Assembly (NCBI GenBank): GCA_961205875.1 | Contig: OY540813.1 | Span: 21,051,001 to 21,115,000 of the forward strand | Direction of reading: 5' to 3' | From: Sialis fuliginosa | Taxonomy: Eukaryota; Arthropoda; Insecta; Megaloptera; Sialidae | DNA: 64,000 nt | Shown here: piece after piece, positions 26,253-38,010 of the stretch | Layout of the letters: each line of letters begins with the position of its first letter | Position numbering within the stretch: the first letter of the stretch is position 1 | Translations under genes and position numbers: made by a program | Notes under the pieces: generated by a model | Databases searched by the model: none | What the model saw: only the letters and a program-made list of their open reading frames with translations | Told to the model about the DNA's origin: nothing

Positions 26253-26605
26253 GTACAGCATCTCAGTGTTCATCGTACCACTGTGCGTGCTAGTTAGCAC
26301 CTACACATGCATCTGCCGCGAGATCTGGCACAGCGCCGGGCGAGGCCGCGGACCTCCCTTACAAGCGGTAATCTCTCCGCCGACTTCGCCTCCAGGTACA
26401 CCTTGCAAGTCCGGTAACAGCACGAGCATGCCGTCATCGAGCACCAGACGACGCGTACAGCCGCTAATATCGCGCGCTAAGATTAACACTGTCAAACAAA
26501 CGGTCGCGGTGATCGCGATGTACGTCGTGTGTTCGTCACCGTTCATTAGTGCACAGCTCTGGGCCACGTGGTACCCAAATGCAGCTGCTAGTTCTTTCTC
26601 AGATG
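26253..26605 (+). CDS. Vasopressin/oxytocin-like (inotocin-type) GPCR, exon with TM5, loop 3 and TM6
   Basis: Internal exon, acceptor TTACAG before 26253 and donor GTGAGT at 26606. The first base completes a codon from an unseen exon; the exon then encodes 117 residues and ends in phase 1. TM5 covers residues 1-25 of the visible part (FIVPLCVLVSTYTCI). A long Pro/Ser/Arg-rich third intracellular loop follows (about 26-78), then TM6 from RAKINTVKQTVAVIAMYVV. RAKINTVKQT and AQLWATWYP align with RAKIRTVKMT and IQMWSVWDP of vertebrate vasopressin receptors as I recall them; CCAP, AKH and corazonin receptors fit less well. The usual TM6 CWxP is CSSP here (residues 93-96). The exon is far richer in GC than its flanks. 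It should be a plasma-membrane neuropeptide receptor; the ligand is inferred. Confidence 0.85.
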
Positions 26606-26914
26606 GTGAGTTCGGTTTGAAAAACTTTAACGGTTGATTGTTTTGTTGTATGTTGGTTAATAATTTGTCCGTAATTAAACTTGTGCAATATGTTTCATAT
26701 ATTTTCGATTCATAAATTTTAACCATACCCTAAGTTGTGTTTTTTTCAATTCAATCGTTACTTTTTTTAGCGGCACAATGTTACCAATATAAGATATCAT
26801 CACTGCCGGGAAAGTTTAATGCCGTGAGGTTCACCGACAGACTACATCGTCACCTTATGATTGATTTTGTTATAACTAATAACTATCTTCTTTATTATTT
26901 AATATAATATTACA

Positions 26915-27110
26915 AGATGAATCATTTCAAGTTGGACAAACTTTAATAGTTGATCGAGAAAGTTATTTAAGCAAAAAAGTTTTTATAAACATGTATCCGG
27001 AAAATGCAACAGTCTATGAAATACTATGTCAAAGCACCTAAAATAAAACACCTCGGAATCGATTTACTTTGAATGGATTTTCATAAAACCTTTTTGGATT
27101 GTATTATTCA
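26915..27110 (+). mobile_element. Degraded end of the 6.4 kb foldback family
   Basis: Shares, in order, a GATGAATCAT-like start, ACAAACTTTAAT, TTAAGCAAAAAAGTTT and ATAAACATGTATCCGGAAA with the left arm of 6357-7533 (which reads TTAAGCAAAAAAGTTTATAT and ATGTGTCCGGAAA). The second arm is missing. Confidence 0.6.
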
Positions 27111-27162
27111 TAAGGTATGTTAAAAAAATTACTAATTAAAATTGGGTGCTTTTTATTTAATT

Positions 27163-27215
27163 AGCTATTATCCGCGGCTTCGCTCACGTGGATTTCGTAA
27201 TTTGATAGAAATAAT
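27163..27215 (-). mobile_element. Helitron 3' end remnant
   Basis: On the - strand the segment ends CACGTGAGCGAAGCCGCGG followed by ATAATAGCTAA, a decayed version of the hairpin plus CTAG seen in intact copies. Only the tip is recognisable. Confidence 0.45.
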
Positions 27216-28501
27216 CCTTCCTCGACTACTGTGCGAGATAGGGTGTTCATTTATTATACAAAATCGTAAATATCTCGATATATATTCAAAAGTATGATAC
27301 TTATCGATTGTAGAATTACTAACATTCAGAAACAAATTTTTCACAAACATCATTAATTATTAATTAAAACGACCAACACTAATCGATCAATTTTATTTGA
27401 AAGAGTTTTTAATAATTTCGATTAAAAGGGAACATTTTCCAATTTCAATTTTACATTACCCACAAAGTTAAATACATCAAAAAGAAAAAATTATAATATT
27501 TTATTACTTCATGTGAAAAAAAGATAGATATTTTCATACAATGATTGAAAAAACATAAGGTTTTTACAGTTTATTGAAACAAAATTAACATGGAAATATT
27601 CGATTATGTTTTTTGAGCTTCTCATTATATATTTTGTATTTATTATATATAATTTTTAACGTAATATGTAAAACAAATTAATAATTTAATCCAAAAAAAT
27701 GTAGTTTTATTTTATTATAAAATATCCTGAAATTTATTGCGCAACGTTGAGACGAGTCTAATCTAACGATAAATTAATAATATATTTTTCACGGTGATGA
27801 ACTTTCCTGGCGGTGAATTGTGGACAATAAACTGTGGGAAATGAACATCCAAAAATTAATATTCATTTTTTGAGAATACCTTTTTATAAATATTTTTTTC
27901 AATACATAAAATTAACTGCAAATAAAGGCTGTTTTCTTAAATATTAATTGCACAAGTTTGATTTAAATAGTGTAAAAAATATCTCGTTTTGTATATATCG
28001 GACGAAAATAATAATTTCATTGTATTACTATAACTGCAATGGCCATATCGTAGCCTCGATGTATATAATGTTTTAAAAAATGAATACTACAAATACTTAA
28101 AAGATTTCATGTGTCACAAAATCCATATATATTGCAAAGCTTTTTCAAATCATAAAGAAACATAACATGCTTGCCAAGAGCGTAAAAATAAAAACATATT
28201 GCTATAAAATAAAAAAAGGTTAGATTTACTGCCATCTACATTGAAACCATTGAAGCTATGTATTTTAACGGGCAAATCCTCGCTCGTTGGATAAAAAATT
28301 CAAATACAAAAAATACAAATAAAAGTAAGATATTAGCTATAAAAATTACTTACAAATTAACCAATAATTGATAAAACATTTTTATTTTTATTGTTAATAA
28401 CCAATTTTTACACTCAAAATGCAAGCTTTATAACCAGGCAACGTTTTTATGCTCTCCTTAAAAATTGGCATGATGTGACTTACATTCGTCTGGTTCTGAG
28501 G

Positions 28502-29026
28502 CAAGGTTAGTAAAGTAATAGGTTGCCTCATAACTCTGGCGGGGAGTGGCATGAGAGGGGAGAACGCGTCATCGTGAGGAACTCTGACATTATAAATGGC
28601 TGTCAAACTATATTTACTCCTTATTTTAGTTAAGCTGATTTATTATATGTTGTTTTTAAATATTTTCATTTGATATTGATAGTGTACTGAGTTTTAAATC
28701 TAAATTTTTATTATTTTATTATTATAAATTATAGTTTTAAACAAGTGTTTTTTTATGTGTAACCAACAAATGCATTTTCTTTAAGCATTGATTTCTGACA
28801 TCATTTTAAAGTTTTTATGGAGAAATATTATATGTAATAGTTTGTGCTTCTGTAATAAACAATAATAATTACTTTTTTTAAATACAAATATCCAAAAATT
28901 CGAAATAATTTGAAAAAAAACTTAATATATGAAACAAGGTTTAAAGGTTCCTCAGGGTGACGTCATCACACGCAGCCGCTGATTGGTCAAAAAGTTATGA
29001 GGCAACCTATACATATACTAGCCTTG
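28502..29026. mobile_element. TIR element with 9-bp target duplication (Mutator-like MITE)
   Basis: The 9-bp direct repeat GTTCTGAGG flanks the element at 28493-28501 and 29027-29035. The ends are inverted: CAAGGTTAGTA on the left, TACTAGCCTTG on the right, and the similarity continues through ATAGGTTGCCTCATAACT. A 9-bp duplication is typical of Mutator-like elements. No transposase frame is present. Confidence 0.75.
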
Positions 29027-29997
29027 GTTCTGAGGTACAGAAATTACAACGACACCATTAATATTAAACAATAAAAAGGAATGTAAAACAAGTCAATATT
29101 AGTTATGAGAATTCTCTTATTTTTATAAATACAACCAATAAAATATATTTGTTACATAAATACAAAGTAATTTATCAAATATCATCGATTTACAATAACA
29201 TTACTTTGATTATTTACTCTATGTCTTCATTTAAACAAAATTGAGCACTTCGTTATTTGTATCACTTGTGACCTAGCTCAATAAACATGTATTTTTTATT
29301 TTAATAAATTACTACTTTACCTGAAATTCACCTTTATAATATAAGTTGTTATGCAGATAAACGTTAATTATTTTTGACACGTAAAATACCTAATTTCTTT
29401 GAAAAAACATATAAAACAGCTTTATGATAAGTTTTTATTAAATAAATAAAATAACATTAAAATTAATTTTATATAAAACAAGGAATAAAAAATATAGAAT
29501 ACAATTTTGAAGTTCAAATCAAGAGCGCAACTATGCCCATATTCTTTTTTCAAAATTGATTGATTTGGTGAAATAAGCTATTTTTAAATTTTTTTGAGGT
29601 GTAATTCGTCATTTTTTTACTTATATAGTAAATGCAAAATGCATGTCTAAAATATTTTTTTAACTCTAGTAATACTGACATACTTATTGATAACCATTTT
29701 ATTTTCTAATGCGTCAAAAGCATAAGTGACAAACGAAATAAATTTTGCAGTTTAATTTTTTGATATGGGTTACCCAACAGGATATTCAATTTTTTACTTC
29801 AATAAACGTAGTCAGAGGGTGAGAAAAAACATTAAATAAATTAAATAAAATGTATGGATTTACTTATATGATATAAGTAAATTCTTGAAATATGTATAAA
29901 TTCAATATAAAACGTTAAATCATTTCCGTCGGTTATATTTTGTTATAAAAACATGTCAGTACAGAAAACAAATATTTTCTTTGCACCATACTTCTCG

Positions 29998-30062
29998 TAT
30001 GTATGTATATTATTTTATACATACATGCAGTTTATGTATATTATTTTATACATACATGCATG
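29998..30062. repeat. Duplicated palindromic 25-mer
   Basis: GTATATTATTTTATACATAC followed by ATGCA occurs twice, at about 30005 and 30036, separated by a few bases. Each unit is itself nearly palindromic (GTATA...TATAC). A local duplication of simple-sequence character. Confidence 0.7.
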
Positions 30063-30249
30063 ATATTTATATTTCATTGTTTGCAAATATTTCATGTCAT
30101 ACTATTAAATAGACACAAAACATAAAGAAATAACATGAAGCACATCTATCAACGCTAATTAATAAGAAATATTTATTCGGACAAGACATACACGAGTGTA
30201 TGCCACAAGGGTTCCGAACTACGTACTACACGGACTGTTTGGAGCCACT

Positions 30250-30780
30250 TACAGGTGCATTTTTGAGTTCGAAAAAATATAAAAAAGTGTCATGTTCTAC
30301 TAATTGAGATCTACATTTTGACACCCCACTTACCTAAGTATAAAAATAAAAGATGACGTCCCTCCCTATTATTCCAAAATTTAAAATTATATTGTTGACT
30401 TTAGTATTTGTCGTCCCACCAAAGACTCGTTACCAATTTTTTTTCAGATTTTTTAAGCCAGTAGATACCGAGCTGGGGGGGAAGTGGCAAAATAAATAAC
30501 TTCTTTCTTTCTTTCTTTTTTGGCGCAATTTTTGAGTTAGAAAAAAAATAGGGTGAAATTCTACTGATTGTGATCTACATTTTGATACCCCACACGTCTT
30601 GGTATACAATTTTTTTGTTTTTTTTTGGATTTGCTTTAAAGCGCCATTTTGGTTTAGAAAGAAATTAAAAAAAGGATCAAATTCCACTGGTTTGGTTATA
30701 CATTTTAATGTGCTACATGCCTTGGTATAAAAAAATATTTTTTTATCTATCTTTAGCTCCTTAACGCACCCCCCCCCCCA
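30250..30780. repeat. Three diverged tandem units
   Basis: Three related units start near 30251, 30521 and 30639. Each has a GCGCAATTTTTGAGTT-like start, then TCTACTGATTGTGATCTACA-like and TTTTGATACCCCACA-like phrases, then TTGGTATA-like ends. They are interrupted by T-rich and (CTTT)n tracts and end in a poly-C run. The parent element is not recognised. Confidence 0.5.
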
Positions 30781-33700
30781 CCTGAAAAATGATTTTTCAA
30801 CAAATTTGTACATCTTTTACTAAAGGACATCATTATATGTGCTCATTGTCAGTAAAAATTTCAAGTTTTGCAAAAATGAGATTAATAGGGTTTCTTCTGA
30901 ACCCTAAAAATGATTACTTTAAAGAAAAATCAAACATTTATAACTGTGGTATGCTAATAATCAAATCCAAATTTGGGTATAACGACAAATATACATGCAC
31001 ATTAATTATTAAAATGATTTCAAAAATCTGTTTTCATACGAGTATGTGCATACATTTATGTATATTTATATGTAGGTATGTAAATGCACAGACACGTAAT
31101 ACTTAACATAAAAATGATCTGTTATTTCTTCTCGTTTTACAACTTTCCCAAATATCTATTTTCTGAAAATATTCGCAATAAAAACTTTATAGCTTTTATA
31201 CTAAAAACATTGTGTTTATACATACATATTGGTACAATATACATATGTTATGTAGGTAGATATGTATCTATATAAATATGTATAATATAATATTCATCCT
31301 ATATTTCAATTATTTAAAAAATCAAAGTTGTTCTTTTAATTATTATTGTTTTATTAAACATTTTTCAGAATATTGCATTCCTTCATCAGTAGTACATAAT
31401 GTACAAATATGTTATTTATGCATATTTATTATTAATATTTTATTTATTGTTACAAAATTATAAATGATTGAAATAATAAATATGTACCACACTATATAAA
31501 TAACTTTATTTTAAAACTGTATGTGTTTAATACAGCAATTATTTTTCAAAAATATGTATGTCATAATTTTTTCCAAACAAAAACTTATGTTTTAAGTTGA
31601 TAATCAAGTACATATCTATATATTTGTAAGTTACCGTTTCAAAGTTATATAAAACAGTTTTGTGTCTAACAAAGTATACAGGCTTCATTTATTATTCTGT
31701 GATACAGACCAATAATAAAGAAACAAAAAGTTTCTGGTGTATATAAATATATAATTATATTATATACTTCAATATCAATATAAAAAAGTCGAATATAAAA
31801 TCAGCTAATGTCGTTATATCTTTAATCTGATTTGTGTTTAGTTATTTCATGGAAAATAAAATTCCTGCGCAATATTATTATTATTATATTTTTTCAACTA
31901 TAAGAACATGTCTTGTATATAATTTTCAGAAAAATTATCCCTTACACTATAAATATGGCGCCAAAATAATATGTTTTAAAAAGGCCATTTTGTCCGTTTC
32001 ATGACACTATTCGCATTGAAAAGGGCATTGGGTGAAATTAAACGGACTGGGGTAAATAAATGGTACCTATAAAATATAATTTAATTCAAATTAAACAAAA
32101 CTTTAATTAGATATATTTTGAAATCTATAATCATGTTTAATCTACAATAGTATTTGTATTATTAAGTTACCAAGTACTTAATTCTAAAATTTTGTTTCAT
32201 CAAGTCTAATTGTTTATTTAATTAAAATTATTGCAAAATTTGTTCCGCAGCCCTTTAACATGAGGCTATTTATTGCATTTAAGACATTTTAATCAGTCAA
32301 CATTACTATTTAATTTTTACAATCAACATTACTATTTAAATACTTTCAATGCACTAACAAATGTCCGATTCAATGCGTAAGTAACCTTTAAAATTCTGTG
32401 ATAAATTTCATCTACACAGAAATAAGATTTGAAAAATAACTTACCATTAATGTTTGACTCAAATATGTATATACAATAATACACAAAACATCAAAAATAC
32501 AATAAGTATAATATCTCACCTTTGGAATCTTTTTCAAAAAACTATTATTTTTTTTTAGTTTTTTTATGACGAAAACTTATATTGTCAATATAAACATAAC
32601 ACATGGCACTATGCAAATGCCATCTTTATGAGGTAGTCTATGGAGCTTATAATAGTAATACTAACTACATTTGAATTCATTCGTTCGGATAGTTTCAATG
32701 GAACAGACATTATCCGTTTCATGAACTGTCCGTTTCAATGCGTATCTCCCCTACATCTTTAAGAACTTGAAAAATAAATACTAATAAATGTATAACTTTT
32801 ATCCAACTTTGGTTATGAGATCTACACAATTCACATCATTAACAGATAATACGCGAAAGTTATTAAAGAAATATGTTATCATAAACACAGTAATTATAAA
32901 ACATTTTTTTTTCATTATCTACGTGACCATCAATACAACGTTACCAATTCTTGTTCACCCTAAAGAATTTAGGTGTATCTTTTGATAATTAATGGTCTTG
33001 AAATAAATCAATGACAAAGGTATTTCAGTCGGCATGTTGAAAAAAAAAACTGCAGTCCTTAATGAATCTGTTATTTGCAGACATTTATTTTCAGTTAATA
33101 TGTTTGCTAAAGCTTGTTTGTATTTTCTATCTCATTAATGTGTGTTCTATACTTTTCTTACATCCTTTGAAATTCTCTACTACATGTAAATTTTCTTATT
33201 GAATCGCATACAAACATTTTTTTTTTCGTATATTATTTATTTATTTATTTCATTATATCTTCCACAGATGTTGAATTAGATTTGTCGATTGGTAATTTTG
33301 TAACTGCGTAAATTGTGTTGTTTTGCATTAATTATTAAATTCGTATAATAAGCAATTCAATCAAAACCAGACATAAAATATTGCACGTTCATTACAAATT
33401 TCGGCTGTAGATTCTCGTTCACAAACAGTATTCAACACAACATTTTCTGCATACAATGTACAATAAAACTTTAGTTCAATATACAAATGACCAATAACAC
33501 GGAACTTACTTTTATTTTCAAAATAGATGCTAACAATAACAATCATAAATTTTAATCTTCGTGATGTTATTTAGTAACTCTCTTTCTCAGATCAAATAAT
33601 ATTAAATAGTTTTTCAATCAACATCGTATTTTATTCTCAAGATGTTAAATATCTTCGAAAGTTGGAGAATTTAGGTCAAAATATAAATTGAAGGAAAACT

Positions 33701-34200
33701 TTTGTTCCTACAAAATACTGTTTGTGAATGGGTAAAGCTTCAAGTAATATGTAATTTAAGTTAATAAATATGTACTTGATATTATTTAATTGGCATGCAG
33801 AAGATATGTAATTAAATCATTCGAAAGTGACATCCCATACTCATGAAGTTGACCTATATTTGTATTTTGTATCATCTAATTTAATGTCATTAAAATCTTA
33901 TACCATCATTTACTAAACCTGGAGTCTAATAATCAATTGAAACATACATAGAAATGTCATTCAAATTTACTTTATGTAAAATATTCTAACAATAAATACA
34001 TTCTGGTAGATGACACATAAAATTTTTAAGCATCCATTGAAAATACATAGATCTCAATATACTGAAAATATAGAAAACTACATAATGCGTCGTTTCAAAT
34101 CTCTGCAATTCCCTGAACGCATGATATAAATATTGTCAAAACTAATCTAAAACTTCCTCAAAATGATTACTGACGTTTACATATTTCAAATGTTTCAATG

Positions 34201-34464
34201 TCGGGTATTATAAGGAATTTACTTTAGAGCAAAAGCTAAACTAACGCTATCTGCGAGATATCAAATCGTTATGAATTGGCTCAGGATTTTAGATCAGTAG
34301 ATAGTAATGTAAATATTATGCATTTTGAGAGGTTACATGTCACCATTACTTTAACACCATTCATTATCATTACAACTGTTAGTGGGTTGTCATTTATATT
34401 TAATACCCCGGAGATAGCGTTAGCTTAGCATTTACTCCCGAGAAAATTCTTTATTATACCGGTC
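34201..34464. mobile_element. MITE copy 1 (GGTATTATAA termini)
   Basis: Ends GGGTATTATAAGGAATTT and the inverted AAATTCTTTATTATACC. Subterminal CTAACGCTATCT on the left is mirrored by AGATAGCGTTAG on the right. About 260 bp, no frame. Confidence 0.65.
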
Positions 34465-34708
34465 ACAAGAATTTCAAAACTATTGAATACATTAATTTTA
34501 ACACGTTGTCCCCAAAGTGTGCGTGTTTTACAATTTTTTTGATATTTGTTAAACGAAGATTTTAATAATAACAAAACGTTTACATATTTAAATTCCTTGT
34601 CAGCTTTTATTTTATAACCTCCTTCTCCTCACTATTCACCGAGATTGAATAGTATCAATTTTCCCATACTTATAAAGCGCTAAAAACTTAAAATTTTATT
34701 TTTATAAT

Positions 34709-34995
34709 GCCCAGTATTATAAAGAATTTGCTCAAAACCAAAAGCTAATTCGCTTTTGATTAACACTATCTGTGAAGTATCAAATCATAATGAATTTGAT
34801 CGGGATTCTAGAGCAGTATTAATAAATGTATAATAATGTAAATACTATGCATTTTATGAGGTGCACTTGTTAGCACTTATTTTAAATCGCTGATTTCTAC
34901 TTAACGCACATGCATTAAGGTCATTAGTGAGTTGATTGTCATTTATATTTAATACCTAGTAGATAACGTTAGCATAACTCGGGTATATTATTAGT
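34709..34995. mobile_element. MITE copy 2 of the same family, more diverged
   Basis: Shares with copy 1, in order: AGTATTATAAAGAATTT, AACACTATCTG, AGTATCAAATC, GTAAATACTATGCATTTT, GTTGATTGTCATTTATATTT and AGATAACGTTAGC. Same orientation, about 245 bp after copy 1. The right terminus is decayed. Confidence 0.6.
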
Positions 34996-35093
34996 CTACC
35001 ATTTACTATATTCATGTCAAATCTCAACTTTCCAGGACAAACGATTCAATAGTTAAACAGTGTTTCTTTTTCTGATATCGATACAGAATACTA

Positions 35094-35534
35094 CGGATCG
35101 ATTCAGACTATCGAGCCGGTCTCACTCCAATCAAATATATATAACTATATACAATAAACAATGAAATCATTCACACTATAAGTATCGGTCAGATCTCGGT
35201 CCAATCACATATAGTATCGAAGAATATTTTACTGGAGCGTGATCGAACCTGGCATGGATTTACCCATACTGTGAATAGGAACTTCAGTTTGTCTTCGATC
35301 ATTCTAATACTGATGACCAAGTAAAGCGTAATCTAAACATGCGCGATAATTTGAATACCATATTTGATTGGACCGAAACTGGACCGAAACCGGCTCGTTA
35401 ATGTGAATATGATAAGATTTGATTAGAGCGAGGCCAGACCGAGATCGGCCAAAGAGCGGCATATTAATTTAAATATCATAAGATTTGATTGAAGCGAGAC
35501 CGGACCGAAACCGGCTCGATAGTCTGGATTGACC
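35094..35534. mobile_element. MITE with GACTATCGAGCCGGT termini
   Basis: The left end ATTCAGACTATCGAGCCGGT is mirrored at the right by ACCGGCTCGATAGTCTGGAT. Internally GACCGAAACCGGCTCG recurs near 35380 and 35500 and a related GGCCAGACCGAGATCGGCC near 35431, so the GC-rich subterminal motif is repeated. No coding frame. Confidence 0.75.
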
Positions 35535-35945
35535 CTAAAAATGAATATAATTTTTACTAAAACATTCCAAAAAATAAGTTAATAATAATAACACTGGCAC
35601 ACCATCGTCAATTGTGAAAGTTTTTTCACATCTGGGACTAACGGTTAAAATATTGTAAGAACTTTGTTAAGAAAAAGAAGCATGATAATGTAATACCTAC
35701 TCTCATTTTTTTAAATTATACCTTCAAAAAAATGTCGGCCGGAATTATCCTCTTCCGACAACTCCTAATTAATTATTATGTATGTATGTTATGTATGATG
35801 ACTTAACTTTATTGTAGTTATCATACCTACTCCAAGTTTAATAAAATGATTTTGGATCTACTTATATATATGTGTTGATATATACATATTTTATAATTAC
35901 ACTTATAACGAAAATAATATTTTTTACTGGTTTTTCTCCACATAG

Positions 35946-36086
35946 GTGCCACATTCACAATACTGACGCTGCTGTCAAGTCTCAACAGTTGTGTTAATCC
36001 TTGGATCTACTTGTGTTTCAATCGCGATCTGCTAAAATTGTTGTTCCAGTTAATACGCGGTGGTCCTCACAAGAACTACACGGCAG
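35946..36086 (+). CDS. Same GPCR, exon with TM7 and helix 8
   Basis: Acceptor CCACATAG before 35946 and donor GTAACA at 36087. Joined in phase 1 to the previous exon it encodes G plus 46 residues and ends one base into the next codon. TM7 is ATFTILTLLSSLNSCVNPWI followed by Y; the NPxxY motif is NPWIY (residues 135-139 of the visible part). NSCVNPWIYLCFN matches the NSCCNPWIYMFFS type of vasopressin/oxytocin receptors and differs from the NSAANPLIYCLFS type of CCAP receptors, both from memory. FNRDLLKLLFQLI is the likely helix 8. Confidence 0.9.
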
Positions 36087-36690
36087 GTAACATGTCAATT
36101 TTATGGGGAGCAGCTAGCAGAGGTAGAGAAAGCACAGGCATTCTTCAATTTTTTTATAATCTGTACTTATATTATTAACACAATTGGTAATCTACATTTG
36201 TTGTCGAAATTCAGTTGGGGTGAGTTCGATTATTCAAATAGTATTTCTAATTTTTAATTTTGACCCCCGATACGGATAAATACAACACAACATTGAAATA
36301 CTATATTTTTAACAAAACATATTTGTTTTTAAAGAAAAAACTTTTTATGTACCTATGTACCTATAGGTATACACAAATATAGACTACCAAATTTCAAACT
36401 AATTTTGTTTTTTGAAAATGAGTTTTTAATAATAATACTAAGCAATTGTACATATTTTAAACATATAAAAATAAATAAACATAACTAATTAAAACACAAA
36501 ATTAAATGAGACATAATATGTATTTTCAACTAAATGCTACAACATTTTTTTTATATCCTATTTACATATACAAAATATATTCGAAATACTTTAATAAAAA
36601 TACTTAATTCATCAGCGAATTTCGTGTTATTTCCACAATTAGGTCGCAAGGGCATTATTACGGATTTATATATTAATATATAAAGAATAC

Positions 36691-36892
36691 AGATCTTGGC
36701 TTCTGGGTGTAAGCCGCGTCAGTTTGGTCGTGTTATCGGCCAACGTTTCGTCACACATTGCAGTGGACATCTTCAGGGCTCTTCTAAAAGCACTTTTAGA
36801 AGAGCCCTGAAGATGTCCACTGCAATGTGTGACGAAACGTTGGCCGATAACACGACCAAACTGACGCGGCTTACACCCAGAAGCCAAGATCT
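36691..36892. repeat. Perfect palindrome of Penelope-like sequence
   Basis: Two 100-bp arms, 36691-36790 and 36793-36892, are exact inverted copies separated by two bases (CA). The right arm continues with TATATCAAGACCACCGCGGA. The phrases CTGAAGATGTCCACTG and GACGAAACGTTGGCC resemble the 3' (pseudo-LTR) part of insect Penelope-like retroelements, which often end in inverted copies. The family assignment is from memory of such motifs. The overlapping open frames in both strands are a product of the symmetry. Confidence 0.7.
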
Positions 36893-37779
36893 ATATCAAG
36901 ACCACCGCGGAAGCCTCAAGACTTATTTAAAGAATACGTTTATTCAGATTTGTTTATATTTGAATTTTATTACAAAGTATACATTCAATTAAAATTAACA
37001 CTTCCTGAATCAATTTGTTAAGAACAAATAAATCTAAACAAATATATGAAAAGTAAATGTATATTATGTTTGTTTTAAGCTTGTTAATATGATTCATTTC
37101 TAATTGAATTATTGGAAATGAAATTTAAATAATATCTTGCTTAATGTAAATATAGGCAATAAGGTTATTGTATATTTAACACATTTTATATTAAAATAGA
37201 TATAATATACTTATACGTACTCTGAGTATTCATTTATTTTAAAGAAAAAAATATTTGATAAAAAGGGCCTTTTGTATGAAGAAATAAAATCATACTTTCC
37301 TTTTTGAGGTAAAAAAAGTACACTAACTCATAAATGTAATGTGAACTATTGTACTATTTACTAAATCTATAGGTCCACATTATTAAAAATTTACATCATG
37401 TCTTGACTGTAGAATTCAACGAAATGAAAAAAAATTTGCCGAAAATTCAACGTTCTGTAATTTACGTTGTGAGGCGCACGGTGGCTTAAGTTAAAAAAAT
37501 TGATTTTAAAAATGTTGAAACAAACTTTTTTTTAGGTAGACATATTGTTTATGATCTTAGGCATTGTGTATAATGTTTAGAATCATATATATTCATCATA
37601 TAAGTATTATTGCTTGTAGAACATTGATCATTTCAAAATTATTACATTCGAAATTACATATTTCATATATAATGGAATATTAACAATTTTTGGATGCTTG
37701 AAATTGATTTTTTATACCGGGCTGTAGTATGAAATAATTGTATAATAAATTAAATGAGAATACATTTTTACAACAGGCG

Positions 37780-38010
37780 CGTATCTTGAGAGGGCTTAGT
37801 TTTTAGTTGAAACTTAAAATTCATATGTTTTTATATAAATTTGGTAGTTTTCGGGCTGTTGTCAACGTTATCGCTTTTCTTCTCTTAACGTTTCGATTTT
37901 CATGTCGGAATCTTCTTCAGAAGTTTTTTCTAAAACTAGTGCTCTTATCTTGCGTCGGTTGTTATATATTCGGCTCGTGTTTGCTCATACTTGATGATTC
38001 AGATGACCAA
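37780..38010 (-). mobile_element. Second Penelope-like fragment
   Basis: Read on the - strand: CTTCTGAAGAAGATTCCGAC, ATGAAAATCGAAACGTTAAG, then CGATAACGTTGACAACAGCC. The order CTGAAGA ... GAAACGTT ... CGATAAC matches the arm at 36793-36892, but the sequence is diverged. Limits are approximate. Confidence 0.5.

Larger units (their letters stand above)
26606..35945 (+). other. Receptor intron (about 9.3 kb) filled with repeats
   Basis: Bounded by GTGAGT and CACATAG; the phase-1 join gives SD-G-ATFTIL without a break. Contains at least eight repeat features listed separately. The remaining parts (for example 27216-28500, 30790-34200) show only A/T-rich sequence and short chance frames. Confidence 0.75.

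Noticed and set aside
26301-26726. 141-codon frame on the - strand
   Set aside because: Antisense shadow of the GC-rich GPCR exon; the + strand has splice sites and family motifs.
30430-30813. 127-codon frame on the - strand
   Set aside because: Falls in diverged tandem units with T-rich and poly-C tracts; the protein is repetitive and has no domain.
31975-32760. Possible TIR pair around GTCCGTTTCA motifs
   Set aside because: The repeated phrases do not align as clear inverted ends.
36666-36992. Two nearly identical frames starting MASGCKPRQFGRV
   Set aside because: Produced by the perfect palindrome at 36691-36892, not by a duplicated gene.
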